From the NCBI RefSeq assembly GCF_030295955.1, contig NZ_AP027363.1, forward strand, positions 2,480,001-2,544,000: a stretch of 64,000 bases of DNA. The letters are read 5' to 3'. The first letter of the stretch is position 1. Each line of letters opens with the position of its first letter. The translations under genes were made by a program, and so were the position numbers. Source of the DNA: Thalassotalea agarivorans. Lineage in GTDB: Bacteria; Pseudomonadota; Gammaproteobacteria; Enterobacterales; Alteromonadaceae. Positions 16,525 through 25,724 of the stretch are shown in pieces. The notes beneath the pieces are model-generated. The model ran no database searches. It was not told where the DNA came from and saw nothing but the letters and a program-made list of their open reading frames with translations.

Positions 16525-17481
16525 TTAACGATAATACGCCCCTAGCACCTCAATGAATTGTTCAAGTTGGTTCGCTGGTAACGCGTTAATTCCTGCAGCT
16601 CCGGCGCGACCGCCTCCTGAAGGAAACTGCACACAGATTTCGTCTGCACCTTGTTTGTTGTTTAGCGGTGCTCTTACCGACACAGTATAGCTATTGTCAC
16701 TGTTAAGTGTGATAACAGCATGCGCTTTATCAGGAGATAAATTTGCCAGCTCATTGCCAAAAACACCGCTCACTCTGCGCGCCCAAGGTGCGTCGTCTAG
16801 TTCAACAACCTTAGCCGTATCATTGTCGGCTAAAACTTTAGCCGCTTTGGCGTTAGCCATATCTTCTTTATATGCTTTTTCTAACTGATGAAAAACAGAG
16901 TCTTTAGCATTAATAGCATCAAATGGTGACTCGAACTGCACTAGTTCTCTAAACAATAGATCCGGTGCAAAGTGCAAATCGTCAACCGTTCTACCGTAAC
17001 CATTATAATTGACATAGATTCCAAAGTTTTTCAATTGCGCTCTTTGCGCATCCGTCAATCCCACTTCATCTGCTAAGCGCTCTGCTGAAGCTAACATATT
17101 GTCACCGTAGGCTGCTGTGATTGCCCAAAGTACATACTGCCCGTTCAAACGTTCATTTACTAGCAACGCGGTACACGTATTTGCATCAGTATCAATAACC
17201 GCTTCTAGTGCACTATTGCTCGGAATATCGCCCGATCTGTGATGATCAATATAAAGCACGTTTGTATTTTTATTAAGCAATTCGTTAAGGGCTTCAATGT
17301 TTTTTTCCATTGAAATATCTAGGGTAGTCACACTAGTTGCTGCTTTAACATCTACCTTCTTCAACAGGTTAATATCACGTTTAACCCCTGTAACGAGCAC
17401 ACTTTCTTTAGGCTCGGCTAGCCTTAATTGAACTAGACTCAATATGCCATCGGCATCGCCATTAAAAACGTCAAAATGCAT
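16525..17481 (-). CDS. DHH-family phosphoesterase, candidate pAp phosphatase
   Basis: Protein of 318 residues with the DHH phosphoesterase layout. Motif I is FNGDADGI (Asp9, Asp11), motif III is YIDHH (residues 77-81), and the C-terminal DHHA1 domain ends in SGGGRAGAAGI, where relatives usually have GGGH. Family members cleave phosphodiester or phosphate groups with Mn2+, for example NrnA, which removes the 3' phosphate of pAp and trims short RNAs. Here the gene lies three bases after cysC in a sulfate-activation operon, and two sulfotransferase-like genes that would release pAp are encoded 11-13 kb away. pAp disposal is therefore a reasonable but unproven role. Confidence 0.75.
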   Translation of the reverse strand: MHFDVFNGDADGILSLVQLRLAEPKESVLVTGVKRDINLLKKVDVKAATSVTTLDISMEKNIEALNELLNKNTNVLYIDHHRSGDIPSNSALEAVIDTDANTCTALLVNERLNGQYVLWAITAAYGDNMLASAERLADEVGLTDAQRAQLKNFGIYVNYNGYGRTVDDLHFAPDLLFRELVQFESPFDAINAKDSVFHQLEKAYKEDMANAKAAKVLADNDTAKVVELDDAPWARRVSGVFGNELANLSPDKAHAVITLNSDNSYTVSVRAPLNNKQGADEICVQFPSGGGRAGAAGINALPANQLEQFIEVLGAYYR

Positions 17482-17484
17482 TGA

Positions 17485-18087
17485 TTAGGCCTCTAAAAAT
17501 CCGTTTTTCTCTAAATAACTGACAATCTGCATAGCACATTCTTCAATGGATAACTTTGCGGTTTCCACATGAATTTCAGGCGACACAGGAACATCATAGC
17601 TTGAGTCAATGCCAGTGAAATTTTTAATTTCGCCTGCGCGAGCTTTCTTGTATAGCCCTTTGGGATCGCGCTGTTCACAAATTTCTATCGGGGTATCAAT
17701 AAATACTTCGATAAACTCACCTTCAGGTAATTTTTCTCGTGCTTGCTGACGATCGCTTGCAAAAGGAGAAATAAACGCTGTGGACACAATAAGGCCAGCA
17801 TCAGTAAACAACTTAGCCACTTCACTCAATCGACGAATATTTTCGATTCTATCTGTATCCGTAAATCCTAAATCACCATTGAGACCATGGCGCACATTGT
17901 CGCCATCTAACAAATAGCTATGATGACCTCGCTCAAACAATAGCGCATCCACGGCATTTGCCACCGTAGATTTGCCAGAGCCACTTAAGCCGGTATACCA
18001 AAGTAAACAAGGTTTTTGTTTTTTTAATTGGCCACGTTGCGATTTGCTCACTTTTTGCTCGTGCCAAACCGTATTTTCTGTTTTCAT
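17485..18087 (-). CDS. cysC: Adenylyl-sulfate kinase CysC
   Basis: APS kinase of 200 residues. P-loop GLSGSGKST (about residues 35-43), DGDNVRHGLNGDLGFT (about 62-77), the lid region FISPFASDR and the FIDTPIEICEQRDPKGLYKKAR stretch are all intact. It phosphorylates adenylyl sulfate to PAPS, the donor for sulfotransferases and, in other settings, the substrate for reduction by CysH. I start at ATG 18087, which has AAGGAT six bases upstream; the ATG two codons earlier touches that site. It follows the SLC13 permease by eight bases and precedes the DHH gene by three, so the three are one transcript. Confidence 0.96.
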   Translation of the reverse strand: MKTENTVWHEQKVSKSQRGQLKKQKPCLLWYTGLSGSGKSTVANAVDALLFERGHHSYLLDGDNVRHGLNGDLGFTDTDRIENIRRLSEVAKLFTDAGLIVSTAFISPFASDRQQAREKLPEGEFIEVFIDTPIEICEQRDPKGLYKKARAGEIKNFTGIDSSYDVPVSPEIHVETAKLSIEECAMQIVSYLEKNGFLEA

Positions 18088-18095
18088 TGTCATCC

Positions 18096-19820
18096 TTAAA
18101 ATGGAAATACTTTTGGGATCATATACAGCACTACCGCTGAATAGGTAATGGATACCGGTATCCCGAATTTTATAAAGTCTTGAATCTTGTAATTTGCTGC
18201 GTTAAATACCATGACATTGGTTTGATAGCCGTACGGGCTAATAAAACTACCACTAGCACCAAAGGCTACAGCCATTACAAAAGGCATAATGTTGACGTCA
18301 AACGCGAGCGCCAAGTTGTATGCGATTGGAAACACTAATGCTGCTGCAGCATTGTTTGTGACAAGTTCAGTGGTCAATAATGTGATAAAAAAGACCAAAA
18401 CAAAGGCTACGTATATACTTTGCCCCGCTAAAAGGGATTCTGCCCACTGGGCAAAAATCACCATAACACCACTATTTTCAAGTGCCGTGGCGAGTGTTAA
18501 TGCGCCAAGTACAATTGTCCAAATCTCAAGTGGGAATCGGCGTTTAATTTCATCGACATTTAAGCCACCTGAAAACACTAAAAATGAGAGGTAGAAAAAC
18601 AAACAACTAAGTAGTGATATATCTGTGACAACTGAGATAGCAATCGTAAAAATAAACCCTGCTATTGTCGAAATATCTCGCCAACCCGATAAAATGTTAT
18701 CTGGTTCATGCCCCGACAGAATATAGAAATTTTTTGACAAGTTGGTACGTGAGCTAAAGTCATTACCTACAGCAAGCACTAAGTAATCACCAGCTTGTAT
18801 AACAATATCACCAAGCTTACCTGATAACACGCCCCCTTCACGCCTTAGCGCAACGACCGCCGCGTCAAATCTTGCACGAAAGCCCGCTGATTTTAAGCTT
18901 TTCCCAATAATTGCCGCACCAGGCTTTACCAATACTTCGGTTAAGTTCTCTCGCAAAAGACCATCTTTTTCAGCAAACAGGGTTAAGCCGTCGAACTGCT
19001 GAAGCACTTTTACTTTGGAAATGTCGCCAGTAAAAATCAGTTTGTCACCGGCGTGGATAAACTCATCGGGAGCAACTGGCGAAATCAACCGGTCATTGCG
19101 AATGATTTCAACCAAAAACAATGAATCTAGTTTACGTAAATCGTTTTCTTCAATGGTTAAGCCAATCAGTTTAGACTCTGCGCTTACCTCTGCTTCAACG
19201 AAATATTCTGCTGATTCTACATTTTCAAGCTCCATATTTGGCAAGCTATTGCGACGTAAAATAATAACAACAAAACAAGCTAGTAATGCAGCTAAACCTA
19301 TCAAAGTAAAATCAAAAAAGTTAAAACCAGAATACCCCTTATCGATAAACAAAGAATTTACGATTAAGTTAGTGGATGTACCTACTAACGTTAGCGTTCC
19401 GCCCAATATCGCGGCAAAAGACAACGGTATAAGTAATTTACCAGGGTTTATTACCGTGTTTGCTTTAATGGTACTGATAAGTGAAGCAACTACAGCGGTA
19501 TTGTTCATTAACGCAGAGGACACAGCAGTAATCGACAAGGTTTTTAGTGTGGTTTTAAATCTAGAGCCACTTAACATGGTAGAGCTTATTTTTCTAAGGA
19601 TACTAGTTCGCTCAATTGCAAATGACGCGAGTACCAGTAAAAGTAAGGTGACTAACCCTGGGTTAACTGCGTTCTTAAGTACTTCTTCTGAGGAAACAAA
19701 TGAAAAAATAAGACAGGCGAGAATGGTGCCCATAAACACACGCGCAGGCGAGTCTTGAAATTTGAATAAGCCGACAAAGGTACCAACAAAGATTGCCAGC
19801 ATGAGCAATTGCATTAGCAT
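18096..19820 (-). CDS. SLC13-type permease with two RCK_C domains, probable sulfate transporter
   Basis: Membrane protein of 574 residues: an N-terminal half with about five membrane helices, a soluble insert (about residues 205-370) carrying two TrkA-C/RCK-C modules (each built around LIGLTIEEN... and IIGKSLKSAGF..., ending in a DKLIFTGD or DYLVLAVG strand), then six more helices. Helical hairpin motifs such as NNTAVVASLIS and LTTELVTNNAAAALVFPIAY are typical of divalent-anion:Na+ symporters. In many bacteria this architecture sits with cysDNC and carries sulfate; here it is the first gene of the cysC operon. Several ATG codons lie at the start and the true one is not certain. Confidence 0.85.
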   Translation of the reverse strand: MLMQLLMLAIFVGTFVGLFKFQDSPARVFMGTILACLIFSFVSSEEVLKNAVNPGLVTLLLLVLASFAIERTSILRKISSTMLSGSRFKTTLKTLSITAVSSALMNNTAVVASLISTIKANTVINPGKLLIPLSFAAILGGTLTLVGTSTNLIVNSLFIDKGYSGFNFFDFTLIGLAALLACFVVIILRRNSLPNMELENVESAEYFVEAEVSAESKLIGLTIEENDLRKLDSLFLVEIIRNDRLISPVAPDEFIHAGDKLIFTGDISKVKVLQQFDGLTLFAEKDGLLRENLTEVLVKPGAAIIGKSLKSAGFRARFDAAVVALRREGGVLSGKLGDIVIQAGDYLVLAVGNDFSSRTNLSKNFYILSGHEPDNILSGWRDISTIAGFIFTIAISVVTDISLLSCLFFYLSFLVFSGGLNVDEIKRRFPLEIWTIVLGALTLATALENSGVMVIFAQWAESLLAGQSIYVAFVLVFFITLLTTELVTNNAAAALVFPIAYNLALAFDVNIMPFVMAVAFGASGSFISPYGYQTNVMVFNAANYKIQDFIKFGIPVSITYSAVVLYMIPKVFPF

Positions 19821-19860
19821 ATGAAACGCTCTTAATAATTATTGTTGTGTTAGCACTACT

Positions 19861-19890
19861 ATAAAAGAGGCTAGCACCCTAGCCTCACTT
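19861..19890 (-). terminator. Terminator of cysN
   Basis: GAGGCTAG (19867-19874), loop CACC, CTAGCCTC (19879-19886), then TTTT on the minus strand. It separates cysN from the downstream SLC13-cysC-DHH-galE unit. Confidence 0.8.
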
Positions 19891-19901
19891 TGCAACTTTT
19901 A

Positions 19902-21311
19902 TTACTTTACCTTTAACAAATCGCGTGCACCCCAATGCGGGAAGTGTTTACGAACTAGCGCATTTAATTCTACTTCAAAATCAGAGTATGATTTTTCAGT
20001 TTGTTCATCTATTTCACTTGCAATCATGCCTGCACCAACAGTGATGTTAGTTAAGCGATCGACGATAATAAATGCACCCGTATCTTTGTTGTCGTCGTAG
20101 GCATCGAAATGTAGCGCTTCAGCCACTTCAAAATCAACGCTACCAATCTCATTTAACTGAAGCTGTGATGTCTCACTATGCTCCATGGTATTAACATCAA
20201 TTCGGTGTTGTATTTTTAATGCGTGACCTGTGGTTAGCTTACTACCATGCTTGATGTAATATTCACGACCGGTCTCTAGTTCATCTTCATGCATCCAGAC
20301 AACATGCGCGTTGAATTCTTTAGACGAATGAGGCAATGCCCCTTTACGCACAATCATTTCACCACGGCTAATATCAATCTCGTCTTCTAGCGTTAACGTG
20401 ATCGCTTGTCCTTGTGCTGCACGCTCTAATTCGCCTTCAAAGGTAACAATCGATTTTACCTGGCTTTCTTTCATCGAAGGCAGCGCAACAATGTTATCAC
20501 CAACACGAATATTGCCTGATGCGACCGTACCCGAGAAACCACGAAAATCTAGGTTTGGACGGTTTACATATTGTACTTGCATACGAAAATCAGAGAAGGT
20601 CTCTGCTGGCTCAACTTTAATGGTGTTTAATAACTTCATTAATGTTGCACCTGGGTACCAAGACATTGCGTCGCTTTCTTCTACGACGTTGTCACCTTTG
20701 AGTGCTGAAATAGGTACAAAACGGACATCATCAAAGTTTAAGTTTTCTGCAAACTCGCGATAATCCTTTTTGATTTGTTGGTACACTTCCTGATCGTAAT
20801 CCACTAGATCCATTTTATTTACTGCAACTAATACATGCTTGATGCCTAGTAGCGAGCAAATAAATGAATGGCGACGCGTTTGCACTTGCACACCGCGACG
20901 AGCATCGACTAGGATGATTGCTAAGTCACATGTTGAGGCGCCTGTTGCCATGTTGCGGGTATATTGCTCATGACCTGGGGTATCAGCAATAATGAATTTG
21001 CGCGTATCTGTAGAGAAATAACGATAAGCGACGTCAATAGTAATGCCCTGTTCACGCTCAGACTGTAATCCATCGACTAGTAATGCTAAATCGACTTCCT
21101 CACCTTGTGTGCCCGACTTCTTACTATCTTTTTCAATTGCAGCCAGCTGATCTTCAAAAATCATTTTTGAATCATGTAATAAACGACCAATTAAGGTACT
21201 TTTACCATCATCTACACTGCCACATGTTAAAAAGCGCACTAGCTCTTTGTTTTCGTGCTGTTTTAAATATGCTTCTATATCTTGTTCAATTAGTTCTGAT
21301 TGATGAGACAT
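19902..21311 (-). CDS. cysN: Sulfate adenylyltransferase subunit 1 (GTPase) CysN
   Basis: Protein of 469 residues with an EF-Tu-like GTPase domain: [14 protein letters not shown] (P-loop, about residues 31-44), [12 protein letters not shown] (G3, about 114-125) and [10 protein letters not shown] (G4, about 168-177), then two beta-barrel domains. With CysD it forms APS from ATP and sulfate, GTP hydrolysis driving the reaction. It ends without a fused CysC domain, in line with the separate cysC nearby. Normally cysN follows cysD closely; here almost 600 bases, including a four-helix-bundle gene, lie between. A ten-base hairpin abuts the start codon (21312-21336). Confidence 0.97.
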   Translation of the reverse strand: MSHQSELIEQDIEAYLKQHENKELVRFLTCGSVDDGKSTLIGRLLHDSKMIFEDQLAAIEKDSKKSGTQGEEVDLALLVDGLQSEREQGITIDVAYRYFSTDTRKFIIADTPGHEQYTRNMATGASTCDLAIILVDARRGVQVQTRRHSFICSLLGIKHVLVAVNKMDLVDYDQEVYQQIKKDYREFAENLNFDDVRFVPISALKGDNVVEESDAMSWYPGATLMKLLNTIKVEPAETFSDFRMQVQYVNRPNLDFRGFSGTVASGNIRVGDNIVALPSMKESQVKSIVTFEGELERAAQGQAITLTLEDEIDISRGEMIVRKGALPHSSKEFNAHVVWMHEDELETGREYYIKHGSKLTTGHALKIQHRIDVNTMEHSETSQLQLNEIGSVDFEVAEALHFDAYDDNKDTGAFIIVDRLTNITVGAGMIASEIDEQTEKSYSDFEVELNALVRKHFPHWGARDLLKVK

Positions 21312-21336
21312 AATAATTTTCCTACTGAAAATTATT
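21312..21336 (-). promoter_or_regulatory. Hairpin covering the cysN ribosome binding site
   Basis: On the minus strand AATAATTTTC, loop AGTAG, GAAAATTATT, then the ATG directly. The AGTAGG that should act as Shine-Dalgarno lies in the loop and first stem base. The stem is perfect over ten pairs but A/T-rich. Confidence 0.5.
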
Positions 21337-21344
21337 GGACGGAT

Positions 21345-21375
21345 TAGCTGCGTGCTGCGTGCTTTAAGCTGCGAG
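21345..21375. repeat. Copy of the TAGCTGC repeat family
   Basis: About 31 bases beginning TAGCTGCGTGCTGCG and ending CTTTAAGCTGCGAG, aligning with 15109-15141 with a few changes. It lies between the cysN start and the four-helix-bundle gene. Confidence 0.65.
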
Positions 21376-21405
21376 TAACACTACCTCTAAACCCCAACAA
21401 TGTAT

Positions 21406-21747
21406 TTATTTATCCAGCGCTTTCATCAAACCCGAAAGCATTGCCGAAATAATATATATTTCCTTTTTCCAATTACTAGCAATAGAGCGTTCAATATAAT
21501 CAATCTCACTGCCAATAATCACTTGTGTATTAAGTTCAGCTGAAGACGCTTTTGCAATCGCTAAAAAATGTCTTTTTTCTTTGTTTCCAAGCCTCGTCAT
21601 ACCTTCTGCAATGTTACTTGGTATAGACAAAACAGAACGAGTTAGCTGATCTTTGAATCCATAATCTTTGAAAGTTTTTGCGTATTTAAAAACTTCAATT
21701 GCTAGATTCGTAGCGCGCTGCCACACTTCTAATCTTTCATAATTCAT
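21406..21747 (-). CDS. Four-helix-bundle protein (S23/IVS type) inserted between cysD and cysN
   Basis: Protein of 113 residues, the usual length for this family. It opens MNYERLEVWQRATNLAIEVF, followed by the hallmark QLTRSVLSIPSNIAEGMTRLG (key points: R-S, S-I-P-S-N-I-A-E-G) and FLAIAKASSAELNTQV, the pattern of the four-helix-bundle proteins first seen as open frames in 23S rRNA intervening sequences and related to the Avd accessory factor of diversity-generating retroelements. No known role; no reverse transcriptase is nearby. It splits cysD from cysN and is bordered on both sides by repeats that recur elsewhere in this window, which suggests it moves or moved as a small cassette. Confidence 0.85.
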   Translation of the reverse strand: MNYERLEVWQRATNLAIEVFKYAKTFKDYGFKDQLTRSVLSIPSNIAEGMTRLGNKEKRHFLAIAKASSAELNTQVIIGSEIDYIERSIASNWKKEIYIISAMLSGLMKALDK

Positions 21748-21832
21748 AGTACCTCCATGTACTCAAATTTTGTTTGCGTAGCACTTGGGAATGTTCCAGA
21801 CAACCCAAGTATACCGTCCATCCATAGACACA

Positions 21833-21860
21833 CCCGTAGCCCGTAGCCCGTAGCCCGTAG
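21833..21860. repeat. Four tandem copies of CCCGTAG
   Basis: Perfect seven-base tandem repeat, four units, at 21833-21860, between cysD and the four-helix-bundle gene. Single units of the same word occur in the repeat patch near 15330. Confidence 0.95.
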
Positions 21861-21908
21861 AATATTATGTTGGCTGTTGAACATGGCTCAACACATATTC
21901 AGACGGTT

Positions 21909-22808
21909 TTAGAAATAACCTTCCATTTTCTTCTTCTCCATCGAGCCTGAAGAGTCGTGGTCGATTACACGACCTTGACGTTCCGACGTTTTGGTTAGAA
22001 GCATTTCTTGAATAATATCAGGTAATGTCGCCGCATCTGATTCAACCGCACCAGTTAATGGATAGCAACCTAGCGTTCTAAAACGCACATTTCTCATTTG
22101 CGGCTCTTCACCTTCCTCTAGCGGCATACGATCGTCGTCAACCATAATAAGTGTGCCATCACGCTCTACCACTGGACGAGGTGCTGAAAGATAAAGTGGA
22201 ACAATTTCAATGTTTTCTAGGTAGATATACTGCCAGATATCAAGCTCAGTCCAGTTTGATAGTGGGAAAACACGGATGCTCTCACCTTTGTCAACTTTAC
22301 TGTTATAAACGTTCCAAAGCTCTGGACGCTGACTCTTTGGATCCCAACGATGATTTTTATCGCGGAATGAATATACGCGCTCTTTTGCTCGTGATTTTTC
22401 TTCATCACGACGCGCGCCGCCAAATGCAGCGTCAAAGCCGTATTTATCTAGTGCCTGTTTTAAGCCTTGTGTTTTCATGATATCAGTGTGCTTGGCACTA
22501 CCGTGGTCAAATGGATTTATACCCATTCTCAACCCTTCTGGGTTTTTATGCACTAACAACTCAAAGCCATATTGTTCAGCCATACGATCACGAAACGCGA
22601 TCATTTCTTTAAATTTCCAATCTGTATCAACGTGCAGTAGTGGAAATGGAATTTTACCCGGCGCAAATGCTTTACGAGCAAGGTGAAGCAACACTGCTGA
22701 ATCTTTACCAACAGAGTACAACATAACTGGTTTATCAAACTCAGCAGCAACTTCCCTGATGATATGAATCGATTCTGCTTCGAGCTTTTGAAGATGCGTT
22801 AAGTTCAT
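21909..22808 (-). CDS. cysD: Sulfate adenylyltransferase subunit 2 CysD
   Basis: Protein of 299 residues, full length for CysD. The ATP-pyrophosphatase loop is [20 protein letters not shown] (residues 29-48, with SVGKDS), followed by [33 protein letters not shown] and [15 protein letters not shown]. It adenylates sulfate to APS with CysN. Its leader follows a clear galU-side terminator (22830-22869), wait: that terminator belongs to galU upstream in transcription order, so cysD should have its own promoter. Downstream, the usual coupling to cysN is broken by the four-helix-bundle insertion. Confidence 0.97.
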   Translation of the reverse strand: MNLTHLQKLEAESIHIIREVAAEFDKPVMLYSVGKDSAVLLHLARKAFAPGKIPFPLLHVDTDWKFKEMIAFRDRMAEQYGFELLVHKNPEGLRMGINPFDHGSAKHTDIMKTQGLKQALDKYGFDAAFGGARRDEEKSRAKERVYSFRDKNHRWDPKSQRPELWNVYNSKVDKGESIRVFPLSNWTELDIWQYIYLENIEIVPLYLSAPRPVVERDGTLIMVDDDRMPLEEGEEPQMRNVRFRTLGCYPLTGAVESDAATLPDIIQEMLLTKTSERQGRVIDHDSSGSMEKKKMEGYF

Positions 22809-22829
22809 GAATCTTCCGTAACGTATTTA

Positions 22830-22869
22830 AAAAAATTAAGGCTATTCTGCCATAAAGCCAGAATAGCCT
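22830..22869 (-). terminator. Terminator of galU
   Basis: AGGCTATTCTG (22839-22849) and CAGAATAGCCT (22859-22869) form an 11-base stem; on the minus strand TTAATTTTTTT follows. It isolates galU from cysD although both run in the same direction. Confidence 0.85.
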
Positions 22870-22911
22870 CCATATGATAACAAGATTGCTTATAAGAAAA
22901 GGAAATAAAAA

Positions 22912-23802
22912 CTACAAACTTAATGACTTTAAATAATCTTTAAATCGCTCTGCAAGCTCTGGATGACGCAAGCAATAATCAACATTCGCTTTCATGTACC
23001 CAAACTTTGAACCACAATCATGTGACTCTCCGGTTTGATGAAACGCTTCAACTGTTTCATTTTTCATTAAAATGGCAATAGCATCAGTCAATTGAATCTC
23101 GTCGCCAGCACCCGGCGGCGTAAACTCCAATAAATCCCAAATTTGTGCAGACAATACATACCGTCCGACAACGGCTAAATTTGAAGGTGCCTCATCAATT
23201 GTAGGTTTTTCTACCATCGCCTTTATTTTTGACGCTTCACCCGGCTTCAGTTTTTCACCATTGCAATCGACAACACCATAACTACTAACCTTTTCCATCG
23301 GAACCGGCTCAACAAGAATTTGGCTACATCCATTCTCGTTAAAACGATTAATCATTGCAGCTAAGTTTTCAGTTTTGGTATCAGCAGATGCATCATCTAA
23401 AATAACATCAGGTAGCACTACAACGAAAGGAGCATCGCCCACTAGTGGTCTTGCTTTAAGCACAGCATGACCTAAGCCTTTTGCTTCGCCTTGCCTGACT
23501 TGCATAATAGTAACATCCTTAGGACAAATCGATTGAATTTCCTCTAATAATTGGCGTTTCACACGTTTTTCAAGTGTCGTTTCTAATTCGAAAGATTTAT
23601 CAAAATGGTTTTCTACAGCATTTTTAGATGAGTGCGTGACAAGCACAATTTCCTTAATGCCCGCATCAATACATTCATTTACGATATACTGAATGAGTGG
23701 CTTATCAACAATAGGAAGCATCTCTTTTGGAATAGCCTTTGTCGCAGGAAGCATTCGAGTGCCTAAACCAGCGACCGGTATAACTGCTTTTTTTATCTTC
23801 AT
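22912..23802 (-). CDS. galU: UTP-glucose-1-phosphate uridylyltransferase GalU
   Basis: Nucleotidyltransferase of 296 residues. The nucleotide-binding loop is [20 protein letters not shown] (about residues 9-28), followed by the substrate lysine region [13 protein letters not shown], the LPDVILDD metal site and MVEKP near residue 196. It makes UDP-glucose, the precursor for galE, ugd and the xylose branch in this locus. It ends with its own terminator and is divergent from the glycosyltransferase gene at 23958. Confidence 0.97.
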   Translation of the reverse strand: MKIKKAVIPVAGLGTRMLPATKAIPKEMLPIVDKPLIQYIVNECIDAGIKEIVLVTHSSKNAVENHFDKSFELETTLEKRVKRQLLEEIQSICPKDVTIMQVRQGEAKGLGHAVLKARPLVGDAPFVVVLPDVILDDASADTKTENLAAMINRFNENGCSQILVEPVPMEKVSSYGVVDCNGEKLKPGEASKIKAMVEKPTIDEAPSNLAVVGRYVLSAQIWDLLEFTPPGAGDEIQLTDAIAILMKNETVEAFHQTGESHDCGSKFGYMKANVDYCLRHPELAERFKDYLKSLSL

Positions 23803-23957
23803 ACTTTAACAATCCTTTATAAGCTTAACCCTATTTTACATGACCTCTATTAGTTGTCATCAAAGCTTTGACAAAATTTTCTCACTTATAAAAAATTTCG
23901 TCATTACCTAATAAAATGATAACATTAGCTGAATATAATTAAGCCATCATCTAATTA

Positions 23958-24815
23958 ATGAGTTCCTCAGATAAACCTCAAGTTGCAGTTTTAATGGCCG
24001 TATATCGTGGAGATGATGCGAGCCACTTCAAACTAAGTGCGGAAAGCGTTCTGAAACAAGATTACGATGCAACCTTCTTATACCTTGTTATTGATGGACC
24101 AATATCTAGGGAACTTAGTCAAGTTGTTTCACAACTAGATGATGAAGTTACCGTACTCGCTCTCGAAAAAAATCAGGGTTTAGCGAAAGCATTGAACCAT
24201 GGATTGCACCACATTTTTAAGAGTAAAAAACAATTTAAATATATCGCTCGAATGGATGCTGACGATATTATGGTTGCTGAACGAATTTCGACGCAAGTCA
24301 AGTATATGGAAAACAATCCACATATAGGTGTATTGGGTAGCTGTTGTGAAGAAATAGATAGCGCCGGCAAGAAGATTGGCGAAAGAATTATGCCAACCCA
24401 GCACGATACCATTTATCAATCAATGGCCCGACATTGTTCAATGAATCATCCGACAGTTATGTTTAGGTCTAAAGAACTAAAAAACATTGATTACCCCCAT
24501 TGGCTCCCTAATTCAGAAGATTATTTATTGTGGGGAGAACTGCTAGCCAAGGGTAAAAAATTTCATAACCTACCTCAAAATTTACTATTGTTTCGCAGAA
24601 GTAAAGATTTTTACAGCAAACGCGGGGTCAAAAAAGCGATTCAAGACCATAAAGCAAGAACCTACATTCAAAAGCGATTAAATTTAAATTCAGCGAGAAA
24701 CATTTTATACAGTTACTTAGTGCTTGCAGTGCGATTATCACCAAAGTTTATAGTTAAGTTTGGCTATCGTATATTGGCTAAGTTTAGAACCAAACATCTG
24801 GAACCAAATGCATAA
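23958..24815 (+). CDS. Family 2 glycosyltransferase
   Basis: GT-A fold enzyme of 285 residues: nucleotide-binding VAVLMAVYRGDDASHF at the N-terminus, YLVIDGPIS, then YIARMDADDIM (the DxD metal motif, residues about 92-102) and the NHPTVMFRS / NSEDYLLWGEL acceptor region near 155-195. It should transfer a sugar from a nucleotide donor at the inner face of the membrane during capsule repeat assembly; donor and acceptor cannot be told. The ribosome binding site at ATG 23958 is weak. Its last eight bases overlap the next gene (ATGCATAA), so the two are translationally coupled. Confidence 0.9.
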   Translation: MSSSDKPQVAVLMAVYRGDDASHFKLSAESVLKQDYDATFLYLVIDGPISRELSQVVSQLDDEVTVLALEKNQGLAKALNHGLHHIFKSKKQFKYIARMDADDIMVAERISTQVKYMENNPHIGVLGSCCEEIDSAGKKIGERIMPTQHDTIYQSMARHCSMNHPTVMFRSKELKNIDYPHWLPNSEDYLLWGELLAKGKKFHNLPQNLLLFRRSKDFYSKRGVKKAIQDHKARTYIQKRLNLNSARNILYSYLVLAVRLSPKFIVKFGYRILAKFRTKHLEPNA

Positions 24816-25671
24816 AATAAACGCCATTGTCGTCACATATTATCCCGATGATAGTGTCTTAAAGAAAAACATGCTTGCACTGTCGTCTCAAGTGGATCAC
24901 GTCTTTATCATCGACAATACACCTAAAGGGCATTGCTTTAATAGTGATGTTGATTTGTCTAACATTAGTATTTTTAAACTAAATGAAAATTTAGGTATCG
25001 CCGCGGCTCAAAATGTAGGGTTAAAGATGTGTTTAGCATCATCGATTGACTACTGTATTTTGTTTGACCAAGATTCAACCATATCACCTGGACTGATAAA
25101 TAAGCTATACAACGCCATCACATCTAAGGAAGCGATAGACAACAGTGTTGTCGCAGTTGGTCCTCGCATTATTGACGCTTACACCAATAAATGGGTAAAG
25201 CCCAAATTCCAACGAGAAAAAAAATCGGGGAGTAATTTAATGCTTACCCAGCAAATCATCGCTTCTGGTAAATTACTTCGGACAAACGCATTGCATACCA
25301 TAGGACTTATGGAAGAAAGTTTGTTTATTGATGGTGTTGATCATGAATGGTGTTGGCGTGCAATAGGTAACGGGTGTAACATTGCCATTTGTAACGATGC
25401 CCTAATGGTTCACAGGTTGGGAGACGGCGTTAAGAGCTTTCTAGGTATGAAGTACCATGTTGGAAGTCCGAAAAGATTGTACTACCAGTACAGAAACTAT
25501 TTTATTTTGAGCCAAAAGAAATACACCCCTTTTTACTGGAAACTTAGACATTTGTTTTCATATTCAGTTAAAATTTTCTTGTTTTTTGTTTTTGGTCCCG
25601 ATCGACGATTACGAATGAAGTACATAAGCAATGGAATAAAAAGTGGCTTGAGATACAAATCAACCGAATAA
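24808..25671 (+). CDS. Family 2 glycosyltransferase, rhamnosyltransferase-like
   Basis: Protein of 287 residues. N-terminus MHKINAIVVTYYPDDSVLKK, then NENLGIAAAQNVGLKMC, the metal-binding CILFDQDSTIS (about residues 83-93), LFIDGVDHEWCWRA (about 187-200) and a C-terminal stretch with YRNYFILSQK. This arrangement is that of dTDP-rhamnosyl transferases (RfbF type), which suits a locus with rmlABCD, but donor choice is inference. I use ATG 24808, which overlaps the stop of the previous gene, rather than the upstream in-frame start inside that gene. Confidence 0.88.
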   Translation: MHKINAIVVTYYPDDSVLKKNMLALSSQVDHVFIIDNTPKGHCFNSDVDLSNISIFKLNENLGIAAAQNVGLKMCLASSIDYCILFDQDSTISPGLINKLYNAITSKEAIDNSVVAVGPRIIDAYTNKWVKPKFQREKKSGSNLMLTQQIIASGKLLRTNALHTIGLMEESLFIDGVDHEWCWRAIGNGCNIAICNDALMVHRLGDGVKSFLGMKYHVGSPKRLYYQYRNYFILSQKKYTPFYWKLRHLFSYSVKIFLFFVFGPDRRLRMKYISNGIKSGLRYKSTE

Positions 25672-25724
25672 ATAGAAATAGACGATTTTTACACGTCAAT
25701 CTACACTCAACTTAAGGATATTTA

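Noticed and set aside
19015-19758. 247-codon plus-strand frame opposite the SLC13 permease
   Set aside because: It lies wholly antisense to a well-matched permease with RCK domains, has no ribosome binding site and a Ser/Thr-rich composition typical of shadow frames.
21406-21747. Diversity-generating retroelement accessory gene (avd)
   Set aside because: The protein is of the related four-helix-bundle family, but no reverse transcriptase, template repeat or variable repeat is visible nearby.
21833-21860. CRISPR array
   Set aside because: The CCCGTAG units are seven bases long and directly abutting, with no spacers and no cas genes.
24760-24807. Upstream start for the second glycosyltransferase
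   Set aside because: It would lie deep inside the previous gene and add residues without family similarity; ATG 24808 overlaps the stop and gives the conserved start.
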